From contig NZ_BBQF01000001.1 of assembly GCF_000813345.1 (NCBI RefSeq), forward strand, positions 620,001-684,000: a stretch of DNA of 64,000 nt. The letters run 5' to 3'. The notes beneath the pieces were generated by a model. The model had not been told where the DNA came from and ran no database searches. It saw nothing but the letters and a program-made list of their open reading frames with translations. This DNA is from Sulfurospirillum arsenophilum NBRC 109478 (GTDB lineage: Bacteria; Campylobacterota; Campylobacteria; Campylobacterales; Sulfurospirillaceae). Each line of letters starts with the position of its first letter. The first letter of the stretch is position 1. This document shows, one piece after another, positions 10,005-18,817 of this stretch. The position numbers and the translations under genes were made by a program.

Positions 10005-10466
10005 TTACTTCTCTTTAGCACATTCTTCGCAAAGACCACGTAATTGCATCAAATGGCTGGTAATTTTAAAACGATTCGCTTGTGCGATTTCAAGTTGTAG
10101 TTGTTCGATTTTATCATTTTGAAATTCGATGATGAGACCGCAACTTTTACAGATCATATGGTCATGGTGAGGTTTGTTGGCAAGTTCAAATTTTTTACCT
10201 GCAACGCCAAACGAGATAGAAGTGACCATATGTGACTCTTCCAAAAGGTTGAGTGTACGATACACCGTAGCGATGCCAATGTTAAGTTCAGGGTAAGTAC
10301 TTTTCAGAAAAATATAAAGATCTTCGGGTGTAAAATGATCATTTTTTTCGTACAGTGTTTTTAAAACAACTTCACGTTGCTTTGTAAATTTTAGGCTATT
10401 GTTTTTCAACAACTCTTTAAAGTTTGTGAGTAAAGAGTTGTATTCAAGATTTTCAAATGTACTCAT
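10005..10466 (-). CDS. fur: Ferric uptake regulator (Fur family)
   Basis: This 153-residue metal-dependent repressor has an N-terminal winged helix ('[32 protein letters not shown]', about 46-77) and a C-terminal dimer/metal domain with '[12 protein letters not shown]' (99-110). C106/C109 and C146/C149 form the structural zinc site. The Fur signature fits better than PerR, though PerR-like specificity cannot be excluded from sequence alone. It sits between cvpA and lysS inside the large cluster, so its own promoter is not evident. Confidence 0.88.
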   Translation of the reverse strand: MSTFENLEYNSLLTNFKELLKNNSLKFTKQREVVLKTLYEKNDHFTPEDLYIFLKSTYPELNIGIATVYRTLNLLEESHMVTSISFGVAGKKFELANKPHHDHMICKSCGLIIEFQNDKIEQLQLEIAQANRFKITSHLMQLRGLCEECAKEK

Positions 10467-10477
10467 TCTGACCTCTT

Positions 10478-11011
10478 TTAAGGGTTTGTTTTATCTTTAG
10501 GCTGAAGGCTTTCAAACATAGCGTTTGCATCAAGCTTAACAATGTAGTTGCCCGTTTCCAAAAAGAGTGGGAACATCATGCTATTCGCAACATAAGGTTC
10601 GATTTTTGATTTGATAAATGCAATGTTGCTCAGTGTGACTGCCAGCACGGCAAAAACCAAAAATATTTTCATGCTACCAACAACAAAACCAGCAAGTTTA
10701 TCGATCATACTTAGACCACTTAGACTTAATGCTTGTGCAATCAGATAGCCCAAAAAGATACATGTAATCCAAACAACAATTAAAACCGCAATAAAACCAA
10801 AAAGATAAAGTGATGCTTGGTTACTAAATGCAAAAAAATGACCGCTAATCATTTTACCCGCTTCTGAGGCGTAGCGTGAAGCAAAGTAGATACCACCGAT
10901 GATGCCTAAAAGTCCAAATACTTCTTTGACAAAGCCGTTAATAATGCCTTTAATACCTAAAATAAGAACTAAGGCTAAAGAGATAATATCAAACATGGAA
11001 ACATTCGCCAT
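10478..11011 (-). CDS. CvpA family membrane protein
   Basis: This 177-residue protein has about four predicted membrane helices; the start '[38 protein letters not shown]' is the CvpA (colicin V production) signature. Members are inner-membrane proteins linked to envelope homeostasis; the exact role is unknown. It overlaps the stop of the upstream GGDEF gene (TAATG arrangement) and is followed 11 bases later by fur. A CvpA gene beside lysS-glyA also occurs in Helicobacter, from memory. Confidence 0.85.
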   Translation of the reverse strand: MANVSMFDIISLALVLILGIKGIINGFVKEVFGLLGIIGGIYFASRYASEAGKMISGHFFAFSNQASLYLFGFIAVLIVVWITCIFLGYLIAQALSLSGLSMIDKLAGFVVGSMKIFLVFAVLAVTLSNIAFIKSKIEPYVANSMMFPLFLETGNYIVKLDANAMFESLQPKDKTNP

Positions 11012-11982
11012 TACTGTGCGCTCCTAAAACAATTTTTACCACTTCGCTTTGCTTCATACAACGCTTTGTCCGCTTTGTCTAAAAGATCTTCAGCACTCAT
11101 CGAGTGTTTATGCGTACAAATGCCAGCACTGAGCGTTAAATGAATGTCATGGTTTTTGTAAAGTAATTTACTATCGCTTGTCTCTTTGATAATACGTGCT
11201 ACAATTTTAGTCGCCTCATCGAATGAAGTGCGATTTAAAATAACCACGAACTCTTCGCCACCATATCGGTAGATGCGTGTTCCTCTACGAAGTGAGTTTT
11301 GAATAAGTTTCGATAAAAAGATAAGCGTTTTATCGCCTGCGATGTGACCAAAAGAGTCGTTGATTTGTTTAAAATCATCGGCATCAAACATGACAAGATG
11401 CATATCCATGTCTTTGTCTTTACCAAAACTCAGCACCTCTTCGAGGTCTTTGACCAAAACTCTTCGGTTGTGTGCTTTGGTTAAAGGATCGATATTGGAT
11501 TCGCGCTCCAATCGTTCAACTTCGAGTTTAAGCTTTACAATCGTTTCATCGGCAGCTTGCAGTTCATGCAAGATTTTACCTTGAAAACTATCGAAGGCTT
11601 GCAGAACTTGTTTTGTGTCAACGCTTTCATAATCTTTTTTGATATTGTCAATATTGATTGCTGTTTCATCGGAGATAAATTTGAGGTTATCATTGGTTTT
11701 AACAAATGCTTCTAACCCTTTTTTCATCAAACCAAAGCATGTTTCGCTGACCATCTCTTCTTGTGAGGCATTGGAAAAAAGATAACTGTGCTTTTTTGAA
11801 ATATCAATCATCTCAGCGTCACCGCTTTTTTGCATGGTTTCAACAAAGGTATCATGATAATATTTTGGATAAGGAGGAATGTTTAAATCTTTAAGTTTTG
11901 CAAAGGTTTCTTCTGCAATTTGAAAAACCATTTCTGCGATATGATTACCATTGTTCATGACCATAGGTGCCTTTTTACCCAT
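11011..11982 (-). CDS. Diguanylate cyclase, GGEEF type
   Basis: This 323-residue protein has a novel-looking helical N-terminal half (1-160, ending in a coiled coil 'ETIVKLKLEVERLERES') and a C-terminal GGDEF domain with 'DPLTKAHNRR', 'DADDFKQINDSFGH' and the active motif GGEEF (241-245). It should make cyclic di-GMP. The inhibitory I-site five residues upstream, normally RxxD, reads RxxT, so product feedback is probably absent. There is no membrane segment. It lies between pilT and cvpA; a c-di-GMP enzyme beside a twitching ATPase suggests a link to pilus motility or surface attachment. Confidence 0.9.
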   Translation of the reverse strand: MGKKAPMVMNNGNHIAEMVFQIAEETFAKLKDLNIPPYPKYYHDTFVETMQKSGDAEMIDISKKHSYLFSNASQEEMVSETCFGLMKKGLEAFVKTNDNLKFISDETAINIDNIKKDYESVDTKQVLQAFDSFQGKILHELQAADETIVKLKLEVERLERESNIDPLTKAHNRRVLVKDLEEVLSFGKDKDMDMHLVMFDADDFKQINDSFGHIAGDKTLIFLSKLIQNSLRRGTRIYRYGGEEFVVILNRTSFDEATKIVARIIKETSDSKLLYKNHDIHLTLSAGICTHKHSMSAEDLLDKADKALYEAKRSGKNCFRSAQ

Positions 11983-12045
11983 TATTTTAGAGTTTTTTGT
12001 GCTTTAGTATAGCTTGAATAAGCTGTAATATTAGTAAAACTTCTT

Positions 12046-13113
12046 TTAAATTCCCAGATTGTTCAGGAGCTCTTGCGGTTGAGTTGAGTATCGAATGGCA
12101 TCTTCTTTGGTAATGAGATTGGCTTTTAAGTTTTTCATCATGGCTTGTGTTTGGGTGATCATGCCTGTTTTTTGCTGATTGAGTTGCATTTGAGAGTAGA
12201 GTTGATGAATCTTGTTTTCCCGAATCAAGTTTGCAATCGCAGCATTATTAATCATAATTTCATGAATGGCAACCCTGCCTCCACCAATTTTGGGAAGTAA
12301 ACTTTGCGAAATGACAGCATGCAATGACGTTGCCAACATATTACGCACTTGTACTTGTTCGGCACCTTCAAAGCTATCGACAATTCTGTTAATGGTTTGA
12401 ACGGCAGAATTGGTATGAAGTGTTCCTAAAACCAAGTGACCCGTTTCAGCAGCCGTAATCGCTGTGCTAATCGTCTCTTGATCGCGCATCTCGCCAACTA
12501 AAATAATATCGGGATCTTGTCTCAGTGAAAACTTGAGTGCTCTGGAGAAACTTTTAGTATCTTCACCCACATTTCGATGGGAAAAGAGACATTTTTTATT
12601 GGTATGAATAAATTCCACTGGATCTTCAATGGTGATGATATGGCGATGTTCAAAAAGATTGATTTCATTTAAAAGTGCTGCAAGTGTTGTTGATTTACCA
12701 CTTCCTGTGGGACCAGTGACTAAAATAAGCCCTTTTTCGCGATTGATAAGTTCTTTGAAGACAATAGGCGTATTAAGATCATCCAAAGAGGGAATATTAA
12801 TAGGGATAATCCTAAAAGCAGCCGCGAGTTCGCTATTGATCGTGTAGTAGTAGTTAGCACGAAAACGACCAATATCGGGGAACATAATGGCAAAGTCGAG
12901 CTCTTTTTCCTCTTCAAGTTTCTTTTTTTGTTTATCCGAAATGAGGGTATAGCAGAGCTCTTCAATGACATTGCCACTTAGTTTTTCCATATCAAGAGGA
13001 ACGAGTTTACCGTCGATTCTAATTTGAGGTTCACTCCGACCTACTAAGTGTAGATCGGACGCTTTATAGGCGACCACATTTTTTAACAATGCTTTAATGT
13101 TGAGTGAACTCAT
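12046..13113 (-). CDS. pilT: Type IV pilus retraction ATPase PilT
   Basis: This 355-residue secretion-superfamily ATPase has Walker A 'TGPTGSGKSTT' (133-143), an Asp box 'HIITIEDPVEF', Walker B 'DPDIILVGEMRDQETI', a His box 'GHLVLGTLHTNSA' and a PAS-like N-terminal domain ('DLHLVGRSEPQIRIDG'). These are the full PilT signatures. It drives pilus retraction for twitching or DNA uptake. It is preceded by gatC and followed by the GGDEF gene. Other pilus genes are not in the window. Confidence 0.92.
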   Translation of the reverse strand: MSSLNIKALLKNVVAYKASDLHLVGRSEPQIRIDGKLVPLDMEKLSGNVIEELCYTLISDKQKKKLEEEKELDFAIMFPDIGRFRANYYYTINSELAAAFRIIPINIPSLDDLNTPIVFKELINREKGLILVTGPTGSGKSTTLAALLNEINLFEHRHIITIEDPVEFIHTNKKCLFSHRNVGEDTKSFSRALKFSLRQDPDIILVGEMRDQETISTAITAAETGHLVLGTLHTNSAVQTINRIVDSFEGAEQVQVRNMLATSLHAVISQSLLPKIGGGRVAIHEIMINNAAIANLIRENKIHQLYSQMQLNQQKTGMITQTQAMMKNLKANLITKEDAIRYSTQPQELLNNLGI

Positions 13114-13137
13114 AATTTTCTCTCTTTAATGTGGGGC

Positions 13138-13428
13138 TTATTCGATGATTTTAGGAACGACAAAAAAGCCACTTTCACTTTGTGGCGCATGCTTTAATAT
13201 AGTTTTAATAATTTCGTTATTCACACTAGGAATATCTTCACGAAAGGGTGTACCACCACTGAGTGTGGAACAGGTCGCCTCTTCGCCATCAAGATTAAGT
13301 TCATTAAGGTTTTCAACAAAAGAGACAATTTCACTCAGCTGGTTAATGACACCTTCTCTTTTCTCATCACTAATTTTTAAAGAAGAAAGTTTCTCTAATT
13401 TTTGGAGTAGTTCATTATCAATTTTCAC
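13138..13428 (-). CDS. gatC: Asp/Glu-tRNA amidotransferase subunit C
   Basis: This 96-residue protein starts with GTG ('MKIDNELLQKLEKLSSLKISDEKRE') and shows the GatC pattern of N-terminal helices and 'FVENLNELNLDGEE'. GatC stabilises GatA in the GatCAB complex that makes Gln-tRNA and Asn-tRNA by transamidation. gatA and gatB are elsewhere. It is the first gene of the long minus-strand cluster, 24 bases before pilT, and has a good -10 box upstream. Confidence 0.85.
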   Translation of the reverse strand: MKIDNELLQKLEKLSSLKISDEKREGVINQLSEIVSFVENLNELNLDGEEATCSTLSGGTPFREDIPSVNNEIIKTILKHAPQSESGFFVVPKIIE

Positions 13429-13459
13429 TGTTTAAATCCTTAAATCTTTTTAAAAAATA

Positions 13460-13465
13460 ATTATA
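13460..13465 (-). promoter_or_regulatory. -10 box of the gatC-led cluster
   Basis: TATAAT is read on the minus strand at 13465-13460, about 32 bases before the gatC start, in AT-rich sequence. It is the most convincing promoter for the cluster of close-packed genes that follows. The rest of the divergent spacer 13429-13580 is AT-rich and must also hold the promoter of the plus-strand gene at 13581. Confidence 0.5.
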
Positions 13466-13580
13466 GCAAATTCTCTTTGGGTGGATACTGAAATGGTATT
13501 AGACTTCTATTAGTCCCTTTTTATATTTCTTGTGATAAACTTTGTTACGTTTTTTTAAAATCGCTTATTAAGGATAGTGT

Positions 13581-14162
13581 TTGGGACTCAAAGAGAATAT
13601 TAATGCGGTCAAAGAAGAGATTAGCACCGAAGAGCAGTTCCTTGAGGGAATGATCAAAAGTGAGCGTTTCTTTAAGCGTAATAAAAAATATATCATCGCA
13701 GCATTGGTGCTTCTCGCTTTTGGTGCTGGTGGATATGCTATCAATGATGTTATGGCTGGAGCGCGTTTGAAAACTTCAAATGCTGCCTATCAAGCACTTC
13801 TTAAAGATGCGAACAATACGTCTGCGCTTGAAACTCTCAAAGCGAAAAATCCAAAGTTGTACCAGATGTTTATCTTTGAAACAGCGCTGGCAAAGGGTGA
13901 TGTTGAAGCACTCAAAAGTGTGTCACTTTCGAAAGAAAATCCTATTTTAGCAGATTTGGCAACGTATCAACTTTCACAACTTGATGCTAATGCAACACCA
14001 AAAGGAGAACTTCTCTCCGGTATGGTACTTCTGCAAGAAGGATATGAATTGCTCAAAGAGAAGAAAGTAGAAGAGGCGAGGTTGAAATTTGCTCAGATTG
14101 AAGCGAGTTCTCCACTTAAACAGATTGCAAAAAATCTAGAACACTATCAAGGTTTGAAATAA
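13581..14162 (+). CDS. YfgM-like membrane-anchored protein
   Basis: This 193-residue protein has a cytoplasmic N-terminal helix, one membrane span (about 36-55, 'YIIAALVLLAFGAGGYAI') and a helical periplasmic region typical of YfgM/TPR-like proteins. The start is TTG at 13581 with AAGGA six bases before it; no ATG serves. It is followed with one-base overlap by a BamB-like lipoprotein gene, the same order as yfgM-bamB in Enterobacteria, which supports a role as a periplasmic chaperone or envelope assembly partner. Confidence 0.7.
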   Translation: MGLKENINAVKEEISTEEQFLEGMIKSERFFKRNKKYIIAALVLLAFGAGGYAINDVMAGARLKTSNAAYQALLKDANNTSALETLKAKNPKLYQMFIFETALAKGDVEALKSVSLSKENPILADLATYQLSQLDANATPKGELLSGMVLLQEGYELLKEKKVEEARLKFAQIEASSPLKQIAKNLEHYQGLK

Positions 14163-15175
14163 TGAGATACACAAAAATTGTTTTTTCACTTTTAACTTTA
14201 TTATTGGTTGTAAGCGGCTGTGGCACAAAACGTCAATACTTTGAACCAGAATCCGTTTCGGGTAAATTAAGTTATGATGGTTCTCTTCCTGGAACCATTG
14301 TTGACGCAGTAAGAGATGGTGCAACACTGTCAAATGGACAAGTCATTACTAAAAAAGGGCTTTCTAATGTTGTCTTGCCAGAAAAGTTTGTTTACCTTAC
14401 GGAAGATAAAGGCAGATACGTTGCTGCTTCAAAATGCGGTGCTTTACAAATTGTAGATGCGAATAAAAAAGTGCTTTTTAGCAAAGAGTGTAGTGTTTCT
14501 GTCGCTTCTGCAGCACTTAAAGGAAATCTCCTTGCACTTGTTCTAGGTTCAAATGAACTTGTTTTGATTGACATTAATAATGATGGTAAAGAGTTGATGC
14601 ATCTTAAACAAGATAATGTTTATGTTTTAGATTCTCGTATTGCTGCTCCTTATTTTTTAGGTGATTTAATTGTTTTCCCAACATTGGATGGTAAATTGGT
14701 AATTGTCGATGAACAAAGTAAACAGCCAATTCGTGACGTTGTCGTTAGTAATGAGAAATTTTTTGGCAACATCATCTTCCTTCAAGTTTTAGGCGATCGT
14801 TTGGTGGCTGCAACAAAAAGTAAAGTTGTTTCTATCAGTCCAAAATCTATCAATTTCTTAGAGACAGAAGTTAAAGATGTTATCGTTCTTGAAAATCGTA
14901 TTTTTGTCTTTACGAAAGATGGTCGTGTGATTCTTGCAAATGCAGATCTTAAAACACTGAAAGAACGTAAATTTCCTTTTGCAACCTTTGCTGGAACCAT
15001 TTACGGTGATTTTGTTTATATGATTGAAAAAGGTGGTTATGTGATCGCGACCGATTTAGATCTCGTTTCAACCAATGTCTATAAACTCCCTGATGAAATT
15101 GAGAGTCACGTCTTTACAACAGGTGATACACTTTACTATAAAAATCACTTCTTCAAGCTCAATCGTAAACAATAG
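14162..15175 (+). CDS. BamB-like beta-propeller lipoprotein
   Basis: This 337-residue lipoprotein has a signal sequence and lipobox 'LLVVSGC' (Cys about 20), followed by repeated beta-rich blades ('VYLTEDKGRYVAASKCG...', 'KVVSISPKSINFLE...') in the manner of a PQQ-type propeller. It is somewhat shorter and more divergent than E. coli BamB (about 390 residues). The pairing with a YfgM-like gene points to outer-membrane protein assembly at the periplasmic face, but this is inferred from order and architecture, not from conserved residues. Confidence 0.7.
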   Translation: MRYTKIVFSLLTLLLVVSGCGTKRQYFEPESVSGKLSYDGSLPGTIVDAVRDGATLSNGQVITKKGLSNVVLPEKFVYLTEDKGRYVAASKCGALQIVDANKKVLFSKECSVSVASAALKGNLLALVLGSNELVLIDINNDGKELMHLKQDNVYVLDSRIAAPYFLGDLIVFPTLDGKLVIVDEQSKQPIRDVVVSNEKFFGNIIFLQVLGDRLVAATKSKVVSISPKSINFLETEVKDVIVLENRIFVFTKDGRVILANADLKTLKERKFPFATFAGTIYGDFVYMIEKGGYVIATDLDLVSTNVYKLPDEIESHVFTTGDTLYYKNHFFKLNRKQ

Positions 15176-15196
15176 GAATTGGGTTGTGTTGTCATC

Positions 15197-15529
15197 ATGA
15201 AAGAGATGTTAGAGCGCATTTGTCGCAAACAGGTCGTTTTTACATCTCTGGACGTGGTGGATCCCAAAGTGCTCCATACTCGCAAAAAGCTCGCTATTTT
15301 TAGCGGGGTTGATCGAAAATCCTTTTATCATCTTATTTTTCGTATCGAGCAAAAGAGTCGATTTTTACGTAAACACGTGGATGAGATTTTTGAACTTTGC
15401 AAGACATTAGAGTTACATGTAAAACATAATTACAAGCATAAACATCTGCTTTTAAGCGCACCTTTATGCTCTAAAGCTGCACTACTTCTTCAAGAAAATG
15501 GTTGGAAGGTTTACGATGATCTTATGTGA
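15197..15529 (+). CDS. Small conserved protein of unknown function
   Basis: This basic 110-residue soluble protein starts 'MKEMLERICRKQVVFTS'. I prefer the ATG at 15197; an in-frame TTG at 15179 lies too close to AGGAA to use it. It sits between the BamB-like gene and coaX, overlapping the latter, so it is likely translated with them. It contains GTTACATGTAAA near 15412, read as 'ELHVKH'. I do not recognise the family. Confidence 0.7.
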   Translation: MKEMLERICRKQVVFTSLDVVDPKVLHTRKKLAIFSGVDRKSFYHLIFRIEQKSRFLRKHVDEIFELCKTLELHVKHNYKHKHLLLSAPLCSKAALLLQENGWKVYDDLM

Positions 15530-16139
15530 TATAGGGAATTCCAATGCTGATTTTTACCAAGATGGTAAAGTATGGACTCTTTCGCACAAGCAGTTTAAAG
15601 AGTTTTCTACGAAAGAAAAAGTCTATTATATTTGCGTGAATGATACTATTAAGAGCACACTTCAAAACAGACATAATTTTATTGATTTAGAGCCTTATTT
15701 TGAATTTGACACCATTTATCAAGGGATGGGCATTGATCGTATTGCTGCATGTTGTACCATTGAAGATGGTATGATCGTTGATGCAGGGAGTGCCATTACC
15801 ATTGATATTATGTCTGGTGGTATGCATCTAGGAGGGTTTATTTTGCCTGGTTTGATTGCTTATGAGAAGTGTTATGCTTCGATTTCACCACGATTAAACC
15901 TACAAATTAATCCTAGCGTTGCACTCGATGCCTTACCTCAAAAAACAAGCGATGCTATTTCGTATGGTGTGGTTAAGTCGATTGTAATGCTTTTGGAAGT
16001 TACATGTAAAGATAAACGGATCTTCTTTTTGGGTGGAGATGGAAAATTTTTCTCTAAATTTTTTAGTAATGCGATTTTTGATCGAACGCTTATTTTTAGA
16101 GGAATGCTTAAAACGATTAAAGAAGCACAGTTAGAATAG
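15516..16139 (+). CDS. coaX: Type III pantothenate kinase
   Basis: This 207-residue ASKHA-fold kinase catalyses the first step of CoA synthesis, pantothenate to 4'-phosphopantothenate. 'MILCDIGNSN' is the phosphate-1 motif, 'GMGIDR' and 'DAGSAITIDIM' with 'GGFILPG' are CoaX signatures. I place the start at 15516 because GGAAGG (15503-15508) is well spaced; an ATG at 15498 would add six residues before the motif. It overlaps the upstream gene by 14 bases. It is shorter than most CoaX (about 250), as in other Campylobacterota. One palindrome core (16000) is read as 'VTCK'. Confidence 0.9.
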   Translation: MILCDIGNSNADFYQDGKVWTLSHKQFKEFSTKEKVYYICVNDTIKSTLQNRHNFIDLEPYFEFDTIYQGMGIDRIAACCTIEDGMIVDAGSAITIDIMSGGMHLGGFILPGLIAYEKCYASISPRLNLQINPSVALDALPQKTSDAISYGVVKSIVMLLEVTCKDKRIFFLGGDGKFFSKFFSNAIFDRTLIFRGMLKTIKEAQLE

Positions 16140-16149
16140 TAGAAATTTC

Positions 16150-16217
16150 TGCCTCATCAGAGGCAAGCTTTAGCGCCACAGCAGCTAAGCGTAGGTTTTT
16201 TGGTTTTGCCTAAAAAC
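16150..16217 (+). promoter_or_regulatory. Hairpins between coaX and hisG
   Basis: Three stem-loops are visible in the 106-base gap: TGCCTC/GAGGCA (16150-16165), GCTTTAGC/GCTAAGC with a one-base bulge (16167-16190) followed shortly by TTTTTT, and GGTTTTT/AAAAACC (about 16194-16218). The second, with its T run, reads as a rho-independent terminator of the coaX set. Confidence 0.5.
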
Positions 16218-16245
16218 CGTGATCAAAAATAGTAAAGGGATGAAA

Positions 16246-16866
16246 ATGTTAACAGTGGCATTGCCAAAAGGCAGAATTGCAGAAGAGACGTTAGAAATTT
16301 TTGAAAAAATTTTTGGAACAGCCTTTCGATTTGATGATCGTAAATTAATTTTAGAAGCGGATGGATTTCGCTTTTTATTGGTACGCAACCAAGACGTTCC
16401 TGCGTATGTCTTACACCAATCTGCTGATATTGGTGTCGTAGGATTGGATGTTTTAGAAGAGAAAGATGAAGATTTACTTCGCTTGCTTGATTTGGGCATT
16501 GGAAAGTGTAAAGTGTGTGTGGGTATCCAAGAGGGCAAAGAGATTGATTACAGTGCACCTGAGCTTAAAGTAGCGACTAAAATGACCAATATTGCTCAGA
16601 AGTATTTTTCTAAAAAAGCGATGGCGGTTGATATTATTAAGCTGTATGGCTCTATCGAATTAGCGCCGCTTGTTGGGCTTTCTGACGTGATTGTAGATAT
16701 TGTTGAAACGGGAAGTACGATGAAACAAAATGGACTCAAAGTGGTTGAGACTATTTTAGATTCATCGGCGTATTTGATTGCGAATAAAAATAGTTTTATT
16801 GAGAAAAAAGAGGAAATTACCTCTTTATATCATCAGATTAATGCGGTGATTCACCAAGCCCATTAA
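16246..16866 (+). CDS. hisG: ATP phosphoribosyltransferase, short form
   Basis: This 206-residue enzyme makes the first committed step of histidine synthesis (PRPP + ATP). 'LTVALPKGRIAEETLE' at the start, 'DIGVVGLDVL' and 'GLSDVIVDIVETGSTMKQNGL' are the HisG signatures. At this length it lacks the C-terminal regulatory domain, so by family knowledge it should need HisZ, which is not here. AAAGGG (16234-16239) supports ATG 16246. The gene overlaps the convergent 511-residue gene by four bases, leaving no room for a terminator. Confidence 0.92.
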   Translation: MLTVALPKGRIAEETLEIFEKIFGTAFRFDDRKLILEADGFRFLLVRNQDVPAYVLHQSADIGVVGLDVLEEKDEDLLRLLDLGIGKCKVCVGIQEGKEIDYSAPELKVATKMTNIAQKYFSKKAMAVDIIKLYGSIELAPLVGLSDVIVDIVETGSTMKQNGLKVVETILDSSAYLIANKNSFIEKKEEITSLYHQINAVIHQAH

Positions 16867-18398
16867 TGGACTTGGCTCGTGGCGCCATTGCGTGTCATAA
16901 ATGAGGTCACGAGCATTTCCAGGTCACCTTTGCTGATCGTATTGGCTAAAATTTTGTCAAATGCTGGTTGAAAGAGTGGATCTTGTTCATTAGGATTCAC
17001 AAACATAATCGTGTGAATATGCCCAAGATGACGCGCTGCTTCTACCTCATGAATGAGCTCTAAAAATGCTTCTGCATCTCCTTCTAGTATCTCACAATCA
17101 AAAAGAATCATGCCGTAATGATTCATGATCATTTTGCGATGAAATTCACAGTAAGTGAGAGCGGTATCAACCGATTGACACTGCTTTGAAAGAATGGTTG
17201 CAAAGATTTTTGTCTCAATAGGACTCTTTTTGCACACTAAAATCTCCCACACTTCATCAGGCTCTTCGATAGTGATATGATCGTTTTTAATGCTACTTGT
17301 AACCTCTTTGTAAAGCGATGTATCGGTAGTAGATTGCTCCTCTTCTTCCTCTTCGAGAGCTTCTTCATCCTCTTGATCGTCACTGTTTTTGGGTGCTCTT
17401 TCTTGTGAAAATGTATTGGAAGGGATAAATCCAGCGAACAGTAACAAAACGGCGATTACCCATGTTGCCGCAGCGCTGATAAGTTGTGCAAGTGCTTGAT
17501 GATACTGGTTTAGCAATGCAGTATTGCGCGCATCGTCGATAAGTTTTGCGTAACGCTCAAAGAGCTCTATTTTTTGATTTAAAAGCATGACCCATGTGTA
17601 GGGATCTGTAAGATAATCACCGCTTTGAGAGGTTGTTACAATTTCTGCTTTGGATTGAGTGAGTCTGTTTTCCATTTCAAGTATTTCAGAAGATTGTTGG
17701 ATTTTTTCAAGTTGTGAACGTACATTTTTATCGCTAATAATGGAGGGTTCAAAAGGCTCTGTTGCCGTAAACATTTTCATCCACAATGTGACCTCTTTTG
17801 ACTCAAAAGGAAGGTAACGTGTGAGTGTTTTTGCGATAAAATCACGCTCTTGGGCAAGATACTCTTGATGTTGCAGTAGAATAAAATGGGTGTGCATCAA
17901 ATTTTCCACACCATCAATCATCGGGGATGTACGGGTTAATGTGGTAACTTCTTGGTATAAAAAGCGGTTAATTTGTGCGTAGTAGTCAAAAAACATACGA
18001 TTAAAATCAATAGTGTTATTTTCAACAACATGTCGCATCTCAGCGAGTTTTGTTAAATAAGCAACGACGGATTGAATATTGGGAGAGAGTGTATGTGTTT
18101 GATAAAAGTCGTGAAAAGTTTTCATCGCTTCATTAACAAGGACATGCTGTGTTTGAAGCGCCTCTTTTGAGGCACTATCCGTGCTATTTAGAAGTAGCGT
18201 AGCGCTCAATTCTCGCTCTTTAGAGAGCGTTTGGGCTAAGTGTGTTAAAAGCGAGGTATTTTCAAGCGTGCTCTCAACTTTGCGCGTTGCATCAAGATTG
18301 ATGTAGGATATATAGAGTAAATAGCTTGAAACAACAAACAAAAGAACCAATGGATAGTGACTTATAAGGCGGAGCATTCTGTTGAGTTGTGATTTCAT
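16863..18398 (-). CDS. Membrane sensor with NIT-like periplasmic domain and degenerate receiver
   Basis: This 511-residue protein has a first membrane span at about 14-32, a periplasmic helical region (35-300) with 'LSKERELSATLLLNS' like the start of nitrate/nitrite-sensing (NIT) domains, a second span at about 308-326, an acidic linker ('DDQEDEEALEEEEEEQ') and a C-terminal alpha/beta region (about 380-500) that resembles a response-regulator receiver ('MILFDCEILEGDAEAF' holding a possible acceptor Asp). No kinase or output domain is present. It is the last of three overlapping genes (start overlaps the previous stop by four bases). A signal-relay role is inferred only. Confidence 0.7.
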   Translation of the reverse strand: MKSQLNRMLRLISHYPLVLLFVVSSYLLYISYINLDATRKVESTLENTSLLTHLAQTLSKERELSATLLLNSTDSASKEALQTQHVLVNEAMKTFHDFYQTHTLSPNIQSVVAYLTKLAEMRHVVENNTIDFNRMFFDYYAQINRFLYQEVTTLTRTSPMIDGVENLMHTHFILLQHQEYLAQERDFIAKTLTRYLPFESKEVTLWMKMFTATEPFEPSIISDKNVRSQLEKIQQSSEILEMENRLTQSKAEIVTTSQSGDYLTDPYTWVMLLNQKIELFERYAKLIDDARNTALLNQYHQALAQLISAAATWVIAVLLLFAGFIPSNTFSQERAPKNSDDQEDEEALEEEEEEQSTTDTSLYKEVTSSIKNDHITIEEPDEVWEILVCKKSPIETKIFATILSKQCQSVDTALTYCEFHRKMIMNHYGMILFDCEILEGDAEAFLELIHEVEAARHLGHIHTIMFVNPNEQDPLFQPAFDKILANTISKGDLEMLVTSFMTRNGATSQVH

Positions 18399-18817
18399 CG
18401 ACTCGCTCCTTTACTCTGCTTTACATCGTTCACTGAAATTTTATAGATAGCAGCGACTTCTTTACATGTAAAACTCTCTTTAGCCCCTTCTTGAAGTAGC
18501 AAAACAGCGCTTTCATGCTTGATACGGCTTTTAAGGTAGGCTTCTGCAAGGTAGCATTGTGCTTTGACATTGCCTTTGATAACGGCTTGTTCTAAGTAGG
18601 TAATGGCAGTTGGAAGGTGAACATCAACCCCTTCACCTTTAAGGTACATTTTTCCGAGATAAAAATTTCCTTGAATGCCATGCTCTTCTTGAATGGAGCG
18701 TTCAAAAAGCGTCTTAGCTTGTAAAAATTGATTATTTTTGTAGGCATTCATCGCTTCGGAAAAGGCATCAGCAAAGCTAAAGCTGACGAGACAACACAGA
18801 GCTAAAAGTAATTTCAT
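18395..18817 (-). CDS. Secreted Sel1/TPR-repeat protein
   Basis: This 140-residue protein has a signal peptide (1-17, cleavage after 'SFSFA') and two to three Sel1-like repeats ('ALTFERSIQEEHGIQGNFYLGKMYLKGEG'-type helices), so it is probably a periplasmic protein-interaction module. It overlaps the genes on both sides by four bases (ATGA type), so the three are translationally coupled. It may scaffold the periplasmic part of the downstream NIT-like sensor. One TTTACATGTAAA (18461-18472) is read 'SFTCKE'. Confidence 0.75.
   Translation of the reverse strand: MKLLLALCCLVSFSFADAFSEAMNAYKNNQFLQAKTLFERSIQEEHGIQGNFYLGKMYLKGEGVDVHLPTAITYLEQAVIKGNVKAQCYLAEAYLKSRIKHESAVLLLQEGAKESFTCKEVAAIYKISVNDVKQSKGASR

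Noticed and set aside
15179-15196. TTG 15179 as start of the small gene before coaX
   Set aside because: The only purine-rich site abuts it without spacing; ATG 15197 is preferred though its ribosome site is weak too.
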